Positions 1 through 11,080 of a DNA stretch of 64,000 nt are shown here, piece after piece; within the stretch, counting starts at the first letter, position 1, and each line of letters opens with the position of its first letter. Under the pieces are notes generated by a model. The model made no database searches and was not told the DNA's origin. It worked only from the letters and a program-made list of their open reading frames with translations. The stretch lies in assembly GCA_964017195.1 (NCBI GenBank), contig OZ024895.1, positions 30,177,375-30,241,374 of the forward strand. The letters are read 5' to 3'. The translations under genes and the position numbers were made by a program. The DNA is from Siderastrea radians (Eukaryota; Cnidaria; Anthozoa; Scleractinia; Rhizangiidae).

Positions 1-198
1 ACGGTGGTGGCAGATATGAAATCGAGCTTAGCGACTCGTCTGATACCAGCGGTTGATTTTGTAACAGGTGACGTGATAATATGCTTAAACACTAGCACCG
101 CATTCGAGTGAATGCAGTCGAAAATTATCGCGACCTCGTTTGAAATGCCCGGTCCGTGCCCAGTGCTCGCGCACTGACAAGTTTGAATGGCCCCCTAA

Positions 199-616
199 AG
201 GCCATGTTACACGACGCAATTTTTCCTGCAACTTGCAACGCAACGTTTGTTGCGTTGCAAGTTGCGAAAAAAATTGCACGTGTAACACCCCATTTTCGCA
301 ACCTGCAATGCAACAAAATGTTGCGTTGCAAGTTGCAGGAAAAGTAGAACTATCCTCTTCTTTTCGCAACGTTGCGAGACAAGTTGCTGCGTGTGACATG
401 TCAATCGTAACTTGCAACGCAATTTTATTAAAATGAGCCAATCAGAGCGCGTCCTTCGCTTGTGCAAGATTTGAACTTAATAATTTCCAGCGGGTGCGTT
501 GCAAGTTGCGAACAAAAATTGTGAACGTGTGACACCCCCTCTGAACTTGCAATGTTTTTCAGTCGTCATCGTTGCGTTGCAAGTTGCAAGGAAAATTGCC
601 TCGTGTAACATGGCCT
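199..616. mobile_element. MITE with ~45-bp TIRs, TAA target duplication
   Basis: The left end (AGGCCATGTTACACGACGCA) and the reverse complement of the right end (AGGCCATGTTACACGAGGCA) match over about 45 bp, and TAA flanks both sides (196-198 and 617-619). The interior holds many copies of GTTGCGTTGCAAGTTGC in both orientations, so the single strand could form several hairpins. The short open frames on both strands come from this repetition and are not genes. A 3-bp TWA duplication fits PIF/Harbinger-type MITEs, but the family is an inference. Confidence 0.75.
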
Positions 617-619
617 TAA

Positions 620-2496
620 AGCAAGCTGAAAAATGTAAAAACGTTTATGACAGACTCCTCTGCGTACTAGAGGCGGGGAGGGGAACTCCCATATTAAAGA
701 GATGCTCGTCTTCTCGCTCAGGTGTGTAAGTTACGGATTTTGGTCACACATAGGGTGTTCAGGACAGGCTGCCAGTGAGTTTAGCCACCAAGGTTTCGTT
801 TTGAGTTGCACTTGAAGAAAAAAAACGCTTTCATGATGTGTTGGCAGTCTAGTTCGATTAGGCATGGAAATAGTGTCCTCCAGGGGACAAACAAGAAAGC
901 TTGAACCACGCCCAGATTGATCTCTTTTGGGGGTTCCGACAAGTATTACAGTCGTCTGAATCGTTTGTAATCATTTCAACAGGAATAAAAAAGCCTGTAC
1001 GGATTACCGCAGTTTTTGTATTCAAGACATGACTATGACTAAGAAATTAGGTGGTGCTAGATGCAGTGCTTATTTTCAAGTCTGTAGACGCTTTGTATTG
1101 AATAAATAAAAGGGAAACTGGAGTTTCTAAAAGCGGCTTTTTTATAACCGAGTGAGAGATTGCACATGCGGACGTACAAGGGAACATGAGAAAACGCGAA
1201 TGTTCCGAGGTGCGTATTTAAACTCACAGGGTTCGTGCTCAATTACATTTTTGAGAGGGCGAAGGGTAGGAAGTTGACTACCGCGTAAGTAGTACCTTCT
1301 TCGTGATGCTCAAAACAAACTTCGCAAATGTCAATTCCTAAAATACAGCTGATAACCATTTCGTAATTGTTTACTTGGGAATGGACTAAGCTAAGTTAAC
1401 GCCAAGGAAATTACTTCCACGATATCTGGGCAGCGAAAACACGAATAGTACAGAAACAGAAGGACCCTACAGGGTTTTGAATTTCTGCAGTTTTGTATTC
1501 AGTCGAGAATCATCGTGCCAATCTAGTCGCGTTTAATATTATTACTTCTCACCAAGCTTTCATAACATGGCCAGAGCCCAACCGACCAACCGTTTGGTGA
1601 GTCCGTTCGAAAAGCATTTCAAATACCAAAATGACAGTTTCCTTACCCTTTTCCATACTCCAGCTCGTGAGATCCTATATCTATAAGCCTCCAGTCTGAA
1701 AGGGGAGTCTCCCTGTACAGTACCCACCGCCCCAGCTTCCAGGAGTTCGTGACTCTCATTCCGTGACAAACACGAGGGTCCAAGAGTAATGACACGCAAC
1801 CGTTCTTTGAATTTCAATGTCTCGTTTGAGGCTCTAAACTTCGTTAAGTGCATCTGTTCATCGTGTTATCAAGTTTCTTGTATGAATGGCTGAATGGAAC
1901 CTGAAATGTGGTTGACGTTGTCAAGAAATACGGTGTTTACGAGAGCCTTCGCTAATAGTCAGGAGTACCTGACGGAGCCGCTCGACAAAAAACCCGCTCG
2001 ACAGGCTGCAAATGAGCTGGCTGGGAAAGTTTAATATTAGGTCGTTTACTGGCTGGGACGTTTCGGAAACGCCTGGCTTGCTCAGAATTGTTATTAAAAC
2101 ACTGTCTCTAGCTGGGAAAAAGTGGCTGTTTTTTTTCCTGGCACTAACACCTTCAAGTAGACTACTTCCGCTCAGGGAAAGTAAGTAGAGCAGCAAAGAA
2201 CACGCTAGCGAAAATCGCCTGTGACGTGGAAAACGTGATGCGCACGTGATGAGCCGCTAGTATATTTCGATTAGCGCCTGTATTGTCATGCCCGGAAATA
2301 CCAGCTCCGTTGTTGCCGCTTTAATATTTGATTTTTACAACCGGCAGAAAGAGGGGCGTGTCGACACCCTTGTGTTATCCAGCCTCAGCTGTCATTTTTA
2401 ATGACGTAACACTGCACTCATATCTCGAATGGACAAATCAGTTGAGCTCAATGGTAATCGTTCTTTTCGTTCGAACTCGGTCGATCTCCGTAATCC
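620..2496. other. No recognisable gene
   Basis: Only short open frames without recognisable domains, plausible splice sites or codon structure. Nothing further is supported in this stretch. Confidence 0.5.
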
Positions 2497-2789
2497 CTGC
2501 GAAGTTAGCCTGCGTAGCAAGCGTTTCCGTAAGGTTTTCCGCACGTTCGAGGCATTTTTCGTTTTTTAGCCGCGCGAAAATTGGGGCGAGCGCAAAAAAG
2601 TGCGTGACGGGGGAGGGGAAGGGAGAGAAGGAAACGCACGCACACCCAATGATTTTGAAAAACCCGTTCGCCCGCGAACGGAGTTTCCTGATTGGCGCGG
2701 CATGGTAGTGTTGATTGCTAAGTGATAAATCCGTCAATCAAATCAGGTATGTTCATTTGAGCGTGACCCGGCGTGATGAACACAACAAA

Positions 2790-3299
2790 ATGACGGAGGA
2801 GTTGTTTGAAGAGTGTTTGGACGATGTTTTGAAAGAGCTGGGCTCCAAGGGATTTGCTTTTACTTTGAAGGCAGAACAACGATTGGCGTTGCGCCATCTT
2901 TTTGATGGCAAAGATGTGTTGGCTGTATTACCCACTGGGTTGGGCAAAAGTTTAATTTTTCAGCTCTTCGTCTTAATGGTCGATGCGAGAAGAAGAATGC
3001 AAGGAGGATCTGGCTTCGCTAGCATTATTGTTATTTCACCCCTTCAGAGTATAATTCGAGACCAAGTAGTCGAGGTCAATTCTATGGGAATGACAGCGTG
3101 TGACTTAAGTGAAAAACTGGGCTGCTTAGAAGAGATACACCAAGGAAAATATAACATCGTCATTTCGTCAGCGGATGCCACGACGGACAAGCGATTTGTC
3201 AACTCTTTGAAACTGAAAGATTCGTTTCCTAATGCAAATTTGGCAGCATGTATTGTGGATGAAAGTCATACAGTCGAAACCTGGACGGGGTTGAGGTAA
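2790..3299 (+). CDS. RecQ-like SF2 helicase, N-terminal exon (truncated)
   Basis: The protein from the ATG at 2790 carries the first SF2 helicase motifs in order: a Q-type lead-in (KAEQRLALRHLFDGKDV), Walker A PTGLGKS, motif Ia VISPLQSIIRDQV and motif II DESHTVETW. RecQ helicases usually have DEAH in motif II; here the alanine is serine, in both copies. The reading frame stops just after GTTGAG|GTAAGC, a good splice donor at 3296, so this is one exon of a longer gene whose remaining exons (the second RecA lobe and beyond) are missing. It could not be an active helicase alone. In the parent transposon it presumably acted on DNA during transposition; that is inference. Confidence 0.8.
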   Translation: MTEELFEECLDDVLKELGSKGFAFTLKAEQRLALRHLFDGKDVLAVLPTGLGKSLIFQLFVLMVDARRRMQGGSGFASIIVISPLQSIIRDQVVEVNSMGMTACDLSEKLGCLEEIHQGKYNIVISSADATTDKRFVNSLKLKDSFPNANLAACIVDESHTVETWTGLR

Positions 3300-3979
3300 G
3301 CTTGTTTGTTTATTATCGAATTCGCGGCCGCTTGCCAATTCTTATTGCACAATTGTCTCACTAATTGTTTGCTCTCCTCGTCTCGGGGAATTCTCGTAGT
3401 CACATTCCCAGACGAATTCACTATAACGACTTTTACCCGAAGTTCCTCACCTGGTGTTAGGTTGTCGATATTCAGGTTTGAGTCCAGAAGATCATTATTG
3501 TCCTGATCCGACGGCTGTGGTATCGCATCAAATCTTAGAGACTTGCGAGAAGCTGTTACGGAATTTACTCGAACAGCCTTGCGACAAGGACTCCTGCCTG
3601 GTGTATTGTCGAGCAGCCGTTTGGACAAGTTCTCAGCAAGCTTCGGCGGAGTTTGGGTAACAGCAGACTGGCTGCCTATTATTGTATTCCGAATAAGTTC
3701 AAATAATGTACCTAAATTCCTAATTTTCCGCACGCAAGGGTTGCAGACACGGTCCAAATGAAGCTGCGAGTTCTCGACAACTTCCACACCAACCGCTCGG
3801 CAAATATCCGCGAGAATTGTCCCAATATAACCACTTCTTTTTGACTCTTTGAATAGGTTTTCTGACGAAATAAAACGCGATTTTCCCGGCTGAGATATAT
3901 TTCCAAATTTCACTCTGAAATTACAGCGACAAATCCTACACCGATCACTTGGTTTTTCGACGTTTTGAGCCTTCGACAT
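3266..3979 (-). CDS. ZAD-like zinc-coordinating protein of the RecQ/ZAD transposon
   Basis: A 237-residue protein starting at the ATG at 3979, just inside the right TIR. Residues 14-17 (CRIC) and a downstream CNPC pair about 65 residues later give the C-x2-C ... C-x2-C spacing of ZAD-like zinc domains, which mediate protein pairing in metazoan zinc-finger factors. The rest is polar and Ser/Thr-rich with no further recognised domain. The 3' end overlaps the last codons of the helicase exon on the other strand, so the two genes converge. A role as DNA-binding or assembly partner of a transposase is inference; the domain call rests on cysteine spacing only. Confidence 0.6.
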   Translation of the reverse strand: MSKAQNVEKPSDRCRICRCNFRVKFGNISQPGKSRFISSENLFKESKRSGYIGTILADICRAVGVEVVENSQLHLDRVCNPCVRKIRNLGTLFELIRNTIIGSQSAVTQTPPKLAENLSKRLLDNTPGRSPCRKAVRVNSVTASRKSLRFDAIPQPSDQDNNDLLDSNLNIDNLTPGEELRVKVVIVNSSGNVTTRIPRDEESKQLVRQLCNKNWQAAANSIINKQAYLNPVQVSTV

Positions 3980-4689
3980 GACACATCTCCGTGCTGAGTG
4001 TTTGGCAGTTCACGGGTTTTATCCACGTGTAGCATGTTTATATTTTGACGGAAGTAATTCTGAAACATCCGGCAGTCTGTTATTCGTTACTTTATTGACA
4101 AGTTGTCACGCTATGAATTCATCCAACTGTGAAGGTGTCAAAGGGGCGTTTTTCAAAATCGTGGGGTTTGCGTGCAAGCGTTTCCTTCTCTCCCTTCCCC
4201 TCCCCCGTCACGCACTTTTTTGCGCTCGCCCCAATTTTCGCGCGGCTAAAAAACGAAAAATGCCTCGAACGTGCGGAAAACCTTACGGAAACGCTTGCTA
4301 CGAAAAATGCCTCGAACGTGCGGAAAACCTTACGGAAACGCTTGCTACGCAGGCTACTGCGAAGTATTAACGTTTTTTTCGATTGGCTTTTTGTCAGTGT
4401 TTTTTTTGGTTCGCTCTTTTCACAGTCTAGTCTCATTTTATAAACACCCCTAAAAGGCTGAATTCTGCGCTCGGCCGTAATCTCCTGGAACGAGTACTGC
4501 TTCTGGTAGCAGTGAGCAGCAAGGAGACGAGGAGAAATCTCAGAAGAAAAGATAACCAGAGGTGGTTAAATTGCTGTGATTAACTGCACCACAATGTTTA
4601 TTATAAAGAATTTTTTCCGCCTTCTATACACTGACGCAAGTGACCTCCGGGAGCATGAACAATTTGGTTTTTATTGACAATTGATGTTA

Positions 4690-6665
4690 GTTGTTTGGCT
4701 AAATTTTGAGCCGCATTTAGAACCTGAAGTATTTACTTTCATTCTCCTTTTGCAGTCATTTGGAAAGAGAGGAGAGAGATACCAGAAGAGATCTACGCAG
4801 ACAGGCAAAACGGGTAGGCAAAATGTTTTGTTCATGTATGCCATCAGACCTTATTGTTGCGAATTCCACTTTCCCCTGCTGTCGCTGCAGGAAACAGTGT
4901 GCCATACACAGATCGATTCGCTTAAGACAATTTTGTATCTTTTGCATCTGTAAATTTGCCATCAGGATCGGCACAATTTGTCAATTACTTTCCGTTACCT
5001 TTGTAGCACTCATTTAAAAATTTTAGCGGGTGAACTAATCCGGCATTGCCTGACTTAAAATCTGTTATCTTAATGCGCGGTTAAAACGGGACTATATGAT
5101 TTTACTCTGGAAAACAACGGATTATCGCGCCTTGGTCACCGGTAATAGTGGACAAGTCATGGTACCTTGCGAGATGGCACAACTGTATATTTTACCGTGA
5201 AAACAGCAATCCACATTTAACTACCAAATCCCGGCTCAGTCAGTAAACAAATAATCTCTGAGAAAGTACGCGGTCGGCCAGTACTATCATTTTTCAGATT
5301 TACTAGAAGTCAAAGATGACTTGATTAATTCTTCATAATTCTCTTTTGTTTAATCGCGGATCATTTATACTGGATTCACTACTTCTGTTTTTGCTATGAC
5401 TGTTTGAGTATTTCTTTTATACAGAGATAACTAAAGTTAGTGATTTGGCTAAATCTTGAAGTATTCGTTGTCATTCTCCTTTGCAGTCATTTGGAAAGAG
5501 CGGAGCGAGATACCAGAAGAGATCTACGCAGACAGGCAAAACGGGTAGGCAAAATGTTTTGTTCATGTATGCCATCAGACCTTATTGTTGCGAATTCCAC
5601 TTTCCCCTGCTGTCGCTGTAGGGAACAGTGTGCCATACACAGATCGATTCGCTTAAGACAATTTTGTATCTTTTGCGTCTGTAAATTTGCCGAAATTTGC
5701 CATCAGGACCGGCACAATTTGTCAATTACTTTCTGTTACCTTTGTAGCACTCATTTTAAAATTTTAGCGGGTGAACTAATCCGGCATTGCCTGACTTAAA
5801 ATCTGTTATCTAAATGCGCGGTTAAAACGGGACTATATGATTTTACTCTGGAAATCAACGGATTATCGCGCCTTGGTCACCGGTAATAGTAGACAAGTCA
5901 TAGTACCTTGCGAGATGGCACAACTGTATATTTTACCGTGAAAACAGCAATCCACATTTAACTACCAAATCCCGGCTCAGTCAGTAAACAAATAATCTCT
6001 GAGAAAGCGCGCGGTCGGCCAGTACTATCATTTTTCAGATTTACTAGAAGTCAAAGATGACTTGATTAATTCTTCATAATTCTCTTTTGTTTAATCGCGG
6101 ATCATTTATACTGGATTCACTACTTCTGTTTTTGCTATGACTGTTATACAGAGATAACTAAAGTTAGTGATTTGGCTAAATCATGAAGTATTCATTGTCA
6201 TTCTCCTTTTGCAGTCATTTGGAAAGAGCGGAGCGAGATACCAGAAGGGACAGGCAAAACGGATAGGCAAAATGCTTTGTTCATGTATGCCATCAGACCT
6301 TATTGTTGCGAATTCCACTTTCCCCTGCTGTCGCTGTAGGGAACAGTGTGCCATACACAGATCGATTCGCTTAAGACAATTTTGTATCTTTTGCGTCTGT
6401 AAATGTGCCATCAGGACCGGCACAATTTGTCAATTACTTTCTGTTACTTTTGTAGCACTCTTTTTAAATTTTTAGCGGGGAGTACTAATAACTGTTATAT
6501 AATTGCGCGGTTAAAACGAGACTGTATGATTTGGAAAACAACGGATTATCGCGCCTTGGTCACCGGTAATAGTGGACAAGTCATGGTACCTTGCGAGATG
6601 GTACAACTGTATAATTTACTGTGAAAACAGCAATCCACGTTTAAAACTACTAAATCTCGGTTTGT
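4690..6665 (+). repeat. Three tandem copies of a ~730-bp exon-bearing unit
   Basis: Three direct copies start near 4690, 5440 and 6165; the third is truncated. Each holds TTTGCAG followed by a short purine-rich block (starting at 4756, 5487 and 6215; spacings 731 and 728 bp) that ends at ACGGGTAGGC, so the block looks like a mini-exon of about 60 bp with acceptor and donor sites. The third copy lacks part of it (AGATCTACG is deleted). The mini-exon would encode a very basic, Arg/Lys/Gln-rich peptide. Longer frames reading on into the intron-like sequence end quickly. No parent gene was recognised. It may be a tandemly duplicated exon or an amplified element fragment. Confidence 0.7.
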
Positions 6666-9060
6666 AAACAAACTCTAAGGAATGCCCAGAGTTCAAGTAG
6701 CTAAAAATCCTGTAAAAACCCAACTTGCGTGTACTAGTTATAGCTGTGGATTTTGTTGCCGATTTGGTCGCCTTTATTTCATTGATCGTGACAGAGATCA
6801 ATACATTTTTGGGTCTCAAGTCTCTTTAACTTTTATTAGCGCGTTCTACCATTTAAGCAACCTTTTTCGTTTTTGTTTGTTTTTTTTTTTTACTTTTCTC
6901 GAGGAAATATCTCTTGGAGTGAATTATGCTCTTCACTGCGCAAAGAACAAAGGACGGTTTTATGTTCACAACAGTTGTCACTTTTGAACATTCCTTGTAG
7001 GAGGGCTAGTTTCTTGTCATTTTCATCAACACATTTACAGTACTGGTTTCAAAAAAAATTGTCAGCTTGCTTCGCCTTTTAGTCTACGTTTCCTTCTTTC
7101 AAATTGCTTAACGTTGACGTTATGAGAAACGACTCTTAACAATGTACTTGCCCGTGGAAAATTATGAAATTTGGCTGCAGCAAAACACATCATTTGTAAA
7201 AAAAATACATTTAGTTCAACTCTGTTAGGTTATAAATTCTTCATTTAGTTCAATTTACATTAAACCAAAAAGGTGATTTAATTTTTTTTTGCCTTTTTAC
7301 GCTGTTTTCTATGGACCATGCGGTATTTCCGTCCCGTAATGATCGCCGCAGGGAATTTTTTAGGCGGGTTTCAGCATTCTAACCATGCATTTGATGGCCT
7401 GCTTTTTGAGTCCTTCCTGTGCGACCTTTTCTTCAGGGAAGAAGCTTATATTAAAAAAAAAAAAAAAAAAAACTCAAAAAGTCCAGATGAAGTTCTGGTG
7501 TCGATAGCTTAGTTAGTTGTCAATTCCTTCCCTGGTCCCAGAGGTAAGCTTTCCCAGGGATGCGTATAATTTCCGGTAAATTTTGAATTCTTTTAAGAAC
7601 AAAAGGTCATGATCAAAAGTTATAAACTAGCAAATGGTCCAGTTTCACTGTACATTCTCCCATGGATCAAACATAATAACATGTGAAATCAGTATGACAT
7701 GTCATGATACGATTTTTATTTTATATCACTTCAAACTGGAGCTTTTCTCTATTAGCATACATAATCAACTCCAACTTACAACATATGCCCTAATTTCTTC
7801 TTGTAAAAGCGGAAGATCTTTGACCTTTTCGATTTTTATTTTGTGTGCCTTTGCGGGTCGTCCTGAATCCCCTCGGCTCCACGTGGACTCTTCTAACACG
7901 ACACTAAAATAGAAATAGAATGTGAACAAATTTTAAAATACGTTGCAGTTACTGAACTGCTTAGCCTGGTTTGCGTCGTATCGGTTGAAATCTAGTCAAT
8001 TGTGTTGACTTATCCAGTAACTAATTATTACCATGTGGTGTCCCAGACTGTGCTGCTGTCCATCAGTGATACGAACTGGTGAGACGCTCTGGCGTTTAGT
8101 GTTGCTCTCACTTGGCCGTGTTGTTTTACCTCGATACACCTCGTGTCCTTAATGTTGCCGGGTTTCTCCCTAATCTATACGTCTTTCCTTTGACTAGGTC
8201 TCGCCCACAGCCATAAAAGCACATTCCAACCGCTCTAACGCGTTCGCCCGGGCTTGCGTTTGCCTTTTCCTTGAACCTTATCTGGATACAGTCAGATTTA
8301 TCCGACATTTTCTCTTTTTTGTTAAGCCACGGCGTTCCGGAAACGATACACGCGGGATAGGGAGGTTTGACTGACCCAAGCACAATCCGTCCACTTCCAC
8401 GTGACTAGATTTCCAGGTCAAAACATCATAATAGGTAAACCAGCGTCGTGCCTTCGACTTCAAACTGTTTGAGCTCAAAATTGCCAACCCTCACTATTGT
8501 TGCAGAGTATGACGGCAAATTTTTTTTCAATATAACTCAGCAGTCTTGATTTTTGATTGCTTTTCACTCTATTATTTTTCCCAGGGTAATATATCGCGCC
8601 TAGATACATGAATTGTTATCATATGGTCCGTCAGTCGGTTAGGGGTCCCAGGTGCTATTGTTTCTTTTTAACACTGTTAATGAGACTACCGGGGCCTGTT
8701 CATGCTCGAGAGATTTCACTTCGTCGAGAAATGCCGTCAATGTTTCTTTTCGTCAATTTGGTTAATATTCGATTTTAATTTAGGATTAGTTTTTTAAAAA
8801 TGTTTCGGTGTGGCTTACATATCATGTAAGCACGACCTAAGTCGTTCGTTTTATTCACTAACGTTGTCGCCGCTGTAGCTGTGTCATCGCAAGATGACCA
8901 TGCCATGCCATACTATGCCAGAGAGGAGGCCGTTTCCGACTTTTTATTCGCCAGGCGGCGAGTAAAACAAAAAGCCGGAAAAGGCGGTGTGACTCATGTT
9001 TAAACCTGAAAATACGCATGGTCTTTGAAACCGAAAAGAGTGGACACTGGGATTTGCGGT
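6666..9060. other. No recognisable gene
   Basis: AT-rich sequence with a 20-bp A run at 7453-7472 and only short, domainless open frames on both strands. No TIR pair or tandem repeat was identified. Confidence 0.5.
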
Positions 9061-9074
9061 TTTGCGGTTTTTTT

Positions 9075-9846
9075 GGGTGTCCAGAAAACTCCCGCCTCGA
9101 AAACCCCGACTTCCAAAACTGAGACCCTTCCAAAACTCCACCCTCTATAATTCGGACAGACTGAGTTTTAATATCAAGGACAATTTTTCAGTGACAAATA
9201 TATTTTCAGGTAATGTTATGTTGATATTATGTAATGCGGGATAATGTTTACCACGTGTGGCGGTTAAGATTCCCACGCGGTGAGATTCGAAATAACACGT
9301 ACACATTTCTCAAACTATACAGGTTTGGACGTCGATATAGCATCACTGGAAAACAATCGAAGCCAAACAAATTTAATTCTACTGTACAAAATCTAGCCAT
9401 ATAATAAAAAGTCCTGGTTTTGGTTTTCAGTATCCTGCTATGAAATATAATACCCTAAAATGTACACAGTCTGCCGTTTGATTGCAATATGACATGTACA
9501 AGAATATTTCTGGTCTATTCTCATGGTACCTATCATCAAGCCGAGCTATGCAAATCTCAGAATTTACGGAGTATGTCTAGAGTTTGCGCTTGCGAAGGGT
9601 TTGAGTTTTCGAAGAAGAATGTTTTTCATTGTATAATTGATCTGTGAGATAAGTACTTTCTTTCTTCAATGCAATGCAAACTAGGGTGTGAACAATTTCT
9701 CACTGAGGATAATATACACGACTGTGAATTTAATTAACTATTCACCGAGACTAGCTGTCTGAGTCTTGGAGGTTCTAGTAGTCTGAATTTTCGAACTCTG
9801 GGCTTTCGAGGTCTGTGTTTTCAAGATTGAGTTTTCTAGGCATCCC
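9075..9846. mobile_element. MITE-like element with repetitive, diverged TIRs
   Basis: The left end (GGGTGTCCAGAAAACTC) and the reverse complement of the right end (GGGATGCCTAGAAAACTC) are similar. Both arms continue with degenerate repeats of the type 'GAAAACNCAGACCTC' over about 80 bp. T runs flank both ends, so the target duplication cannot be read. No coding capacity was seen inside. Confidence 0.5.
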
Positions 9847-10670
9847 TTTTTTTCTGTCAATCGGTAGATTCCTTTAACTGTGAATACGGTTTTCGACAAG
9901 TTGCGCTTTCACTCTATCAACACAGGCAAATGTACATATCTAAAGAGGAGAGGATACATATCTAAAGGCGGATATTTCCTAATGGCCGCTTATGAAATTA
10001 TATTAATGTTCGTTTGCCAGGCAGTCAGATCCAATTTTGGCATCGCGCTCGACGCAGGTTGGACAATAATAGACAATAAGTAGCATGTGTAGGATTGGAG
10101 GAAAATAGGACGACTGCTCGCAGTCTGTCGAAAAGTTTTCATTCATTGGCGGTACCATGTAGAGTGTTAAAAAGTATGGACAGGCCTAGCACGACTCCCA
10201 CTGGTGTGATGTCCTTGACCTTTTGAGTGGTCACGAGTGGTCACTGGATCGAAACGCGTCGTATGCCGTATGATCTTTTTCTGATGAGATGTTTGTATGT
10301 TGGATTCCATTGGCTGTCGCCCGTTTGAACTCTGATCGTGTTTACTGAGCGACTAAACGCTGATCTAAGCATTTTAGTTACGTTAAGTTTGGCTCGTTTA
10401 AGAGCTTGATAGGTTTTCCAACCTCTCGTGTTGTTTGTTTGGTTTTTTTTACGATAAAGGGTCTATCTACACCATAACAAGTTTCCTTGTTGTTATTTTA
10501 ACCCCTGGCTTTCCCGGTTTTGTGAAATTGTTGCAAGATGGTGTCTTTCGCATCATGTGGTACGAATTTACCAATCAGCGTTTTCTGATCACGAGATGAT
10601 CGGGCGGAAGAGCTCAAACAATAGACTGGCAACAGCCTATTGAAAGTGGCTGTGTGGGTTGAGTTTTTGT
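9847..10670. other. No recognisable gene
   Basis: No domain-bearing frame. A short stretch near 10178-10205 (GACAGGCC...CACGACTCCCA) resembles the sequence just past the 3' end of the Penelope-like copies, and 10221-10243 holds two GAGTGGTCAC units like the minisatellite at 51,300. Both look like small repeat remnants. Confidence 0.4.
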
Positions 10671-10676
10671 CGGGAG

Positions 10677-10912
10677 TATGGTGGCCCATCAACGCCATAG
10701 AAAAAATGCAACATAGTAGTGTAATTTTTGAAAGCACACATTTTTATTTTTATTCATTTCATATTATTATTTGTTAGTTTTTATTTTTTTTATATTTATT
10801 TGAAAATTTATCATGAGACAAAATATTCAAAAGATATTTTAAAAAAAAAATTTCCCTCAACGCCATAGACCACAATGCATCGCGAGCAAAGGTATGTATG
10901 ATAGCCCATAAT
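10677..10912 (+). repeat. Left TIR of the alpha-kinase transposon
   Basis: Inverted match to 15310-15545. The outer motif is at 10682-10701 and the truncated inner motif near 10858-10870, with T- and A-rich sequence between. The transposase gene begins shortly inside, so this arm probably also holds its promoter. Confidence 0.85.
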
Positions 10913-11080
10913 CCCCTGTAACGCTTCCTATTTCAAAATGGCCGCTAGAATAAGAAACTCAGAGTGGGAAGACGATATTGAGCTAATGAACGACCCTAAG
11001 GAGAATGTTAGTCGTAACCTGCGACAGTCAGAAATAGTCAGTAGACAGTCAGAAATAGTCAATAGACAGTCAAATATCCG

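Larger units (their letters stand above)
2506..4356. mobile_element. RecQ/ZAD two-gene DNA transposon, copy A
   Basis: A 1,851-bp element bounded by TIRs of about 160 bp starting TAGCCTGCGTAGCAAGCG, flanked by a perfect 9-bp duplication CTGCGAAGT (2497-2505 and 4357-4365). Near the right end a 48-bp TIR segment is tandemly duplicated (about 4254-4348), absent from copy B. Inside are a plus-strand helicase fragment and a minus-strand zinc protein that overlap at their 3' ends. A 9-bp duplication with long TIRs is typical of Mutator-like elements, but no transposase is present, so this is probably an internally deleted, non-autonomous member of a larger family. Copy B is at 46123-47919. Confidence 0.88.

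Noticed and set aside
1921..2196. A 91-codon minus-strand frame with a hydrophobic start
   Set aside because: No domain, no splice or promoter context; its length is within chance for this region.
2790..3299. A host RecQ helicase gene
   Set aside because: It sits inside TIRs with a 9-bp duplication, occurs twice, and lacks the second helicase lobe.
3318..3331. GAATTCGCGGCCGC, identical to a common EcoRI-NotI cloning adaptor
   Set aside because: It lies in the open frame of the ZAD-like gene and recurs at 46937-46950 in the second, independently inserted copy, so it is natural sequence and not vector.
7453..7472. A 20-A run as the tail of a retrocopy
   Set aside because: No target duplication or recognisable coding sequence lies upstream.
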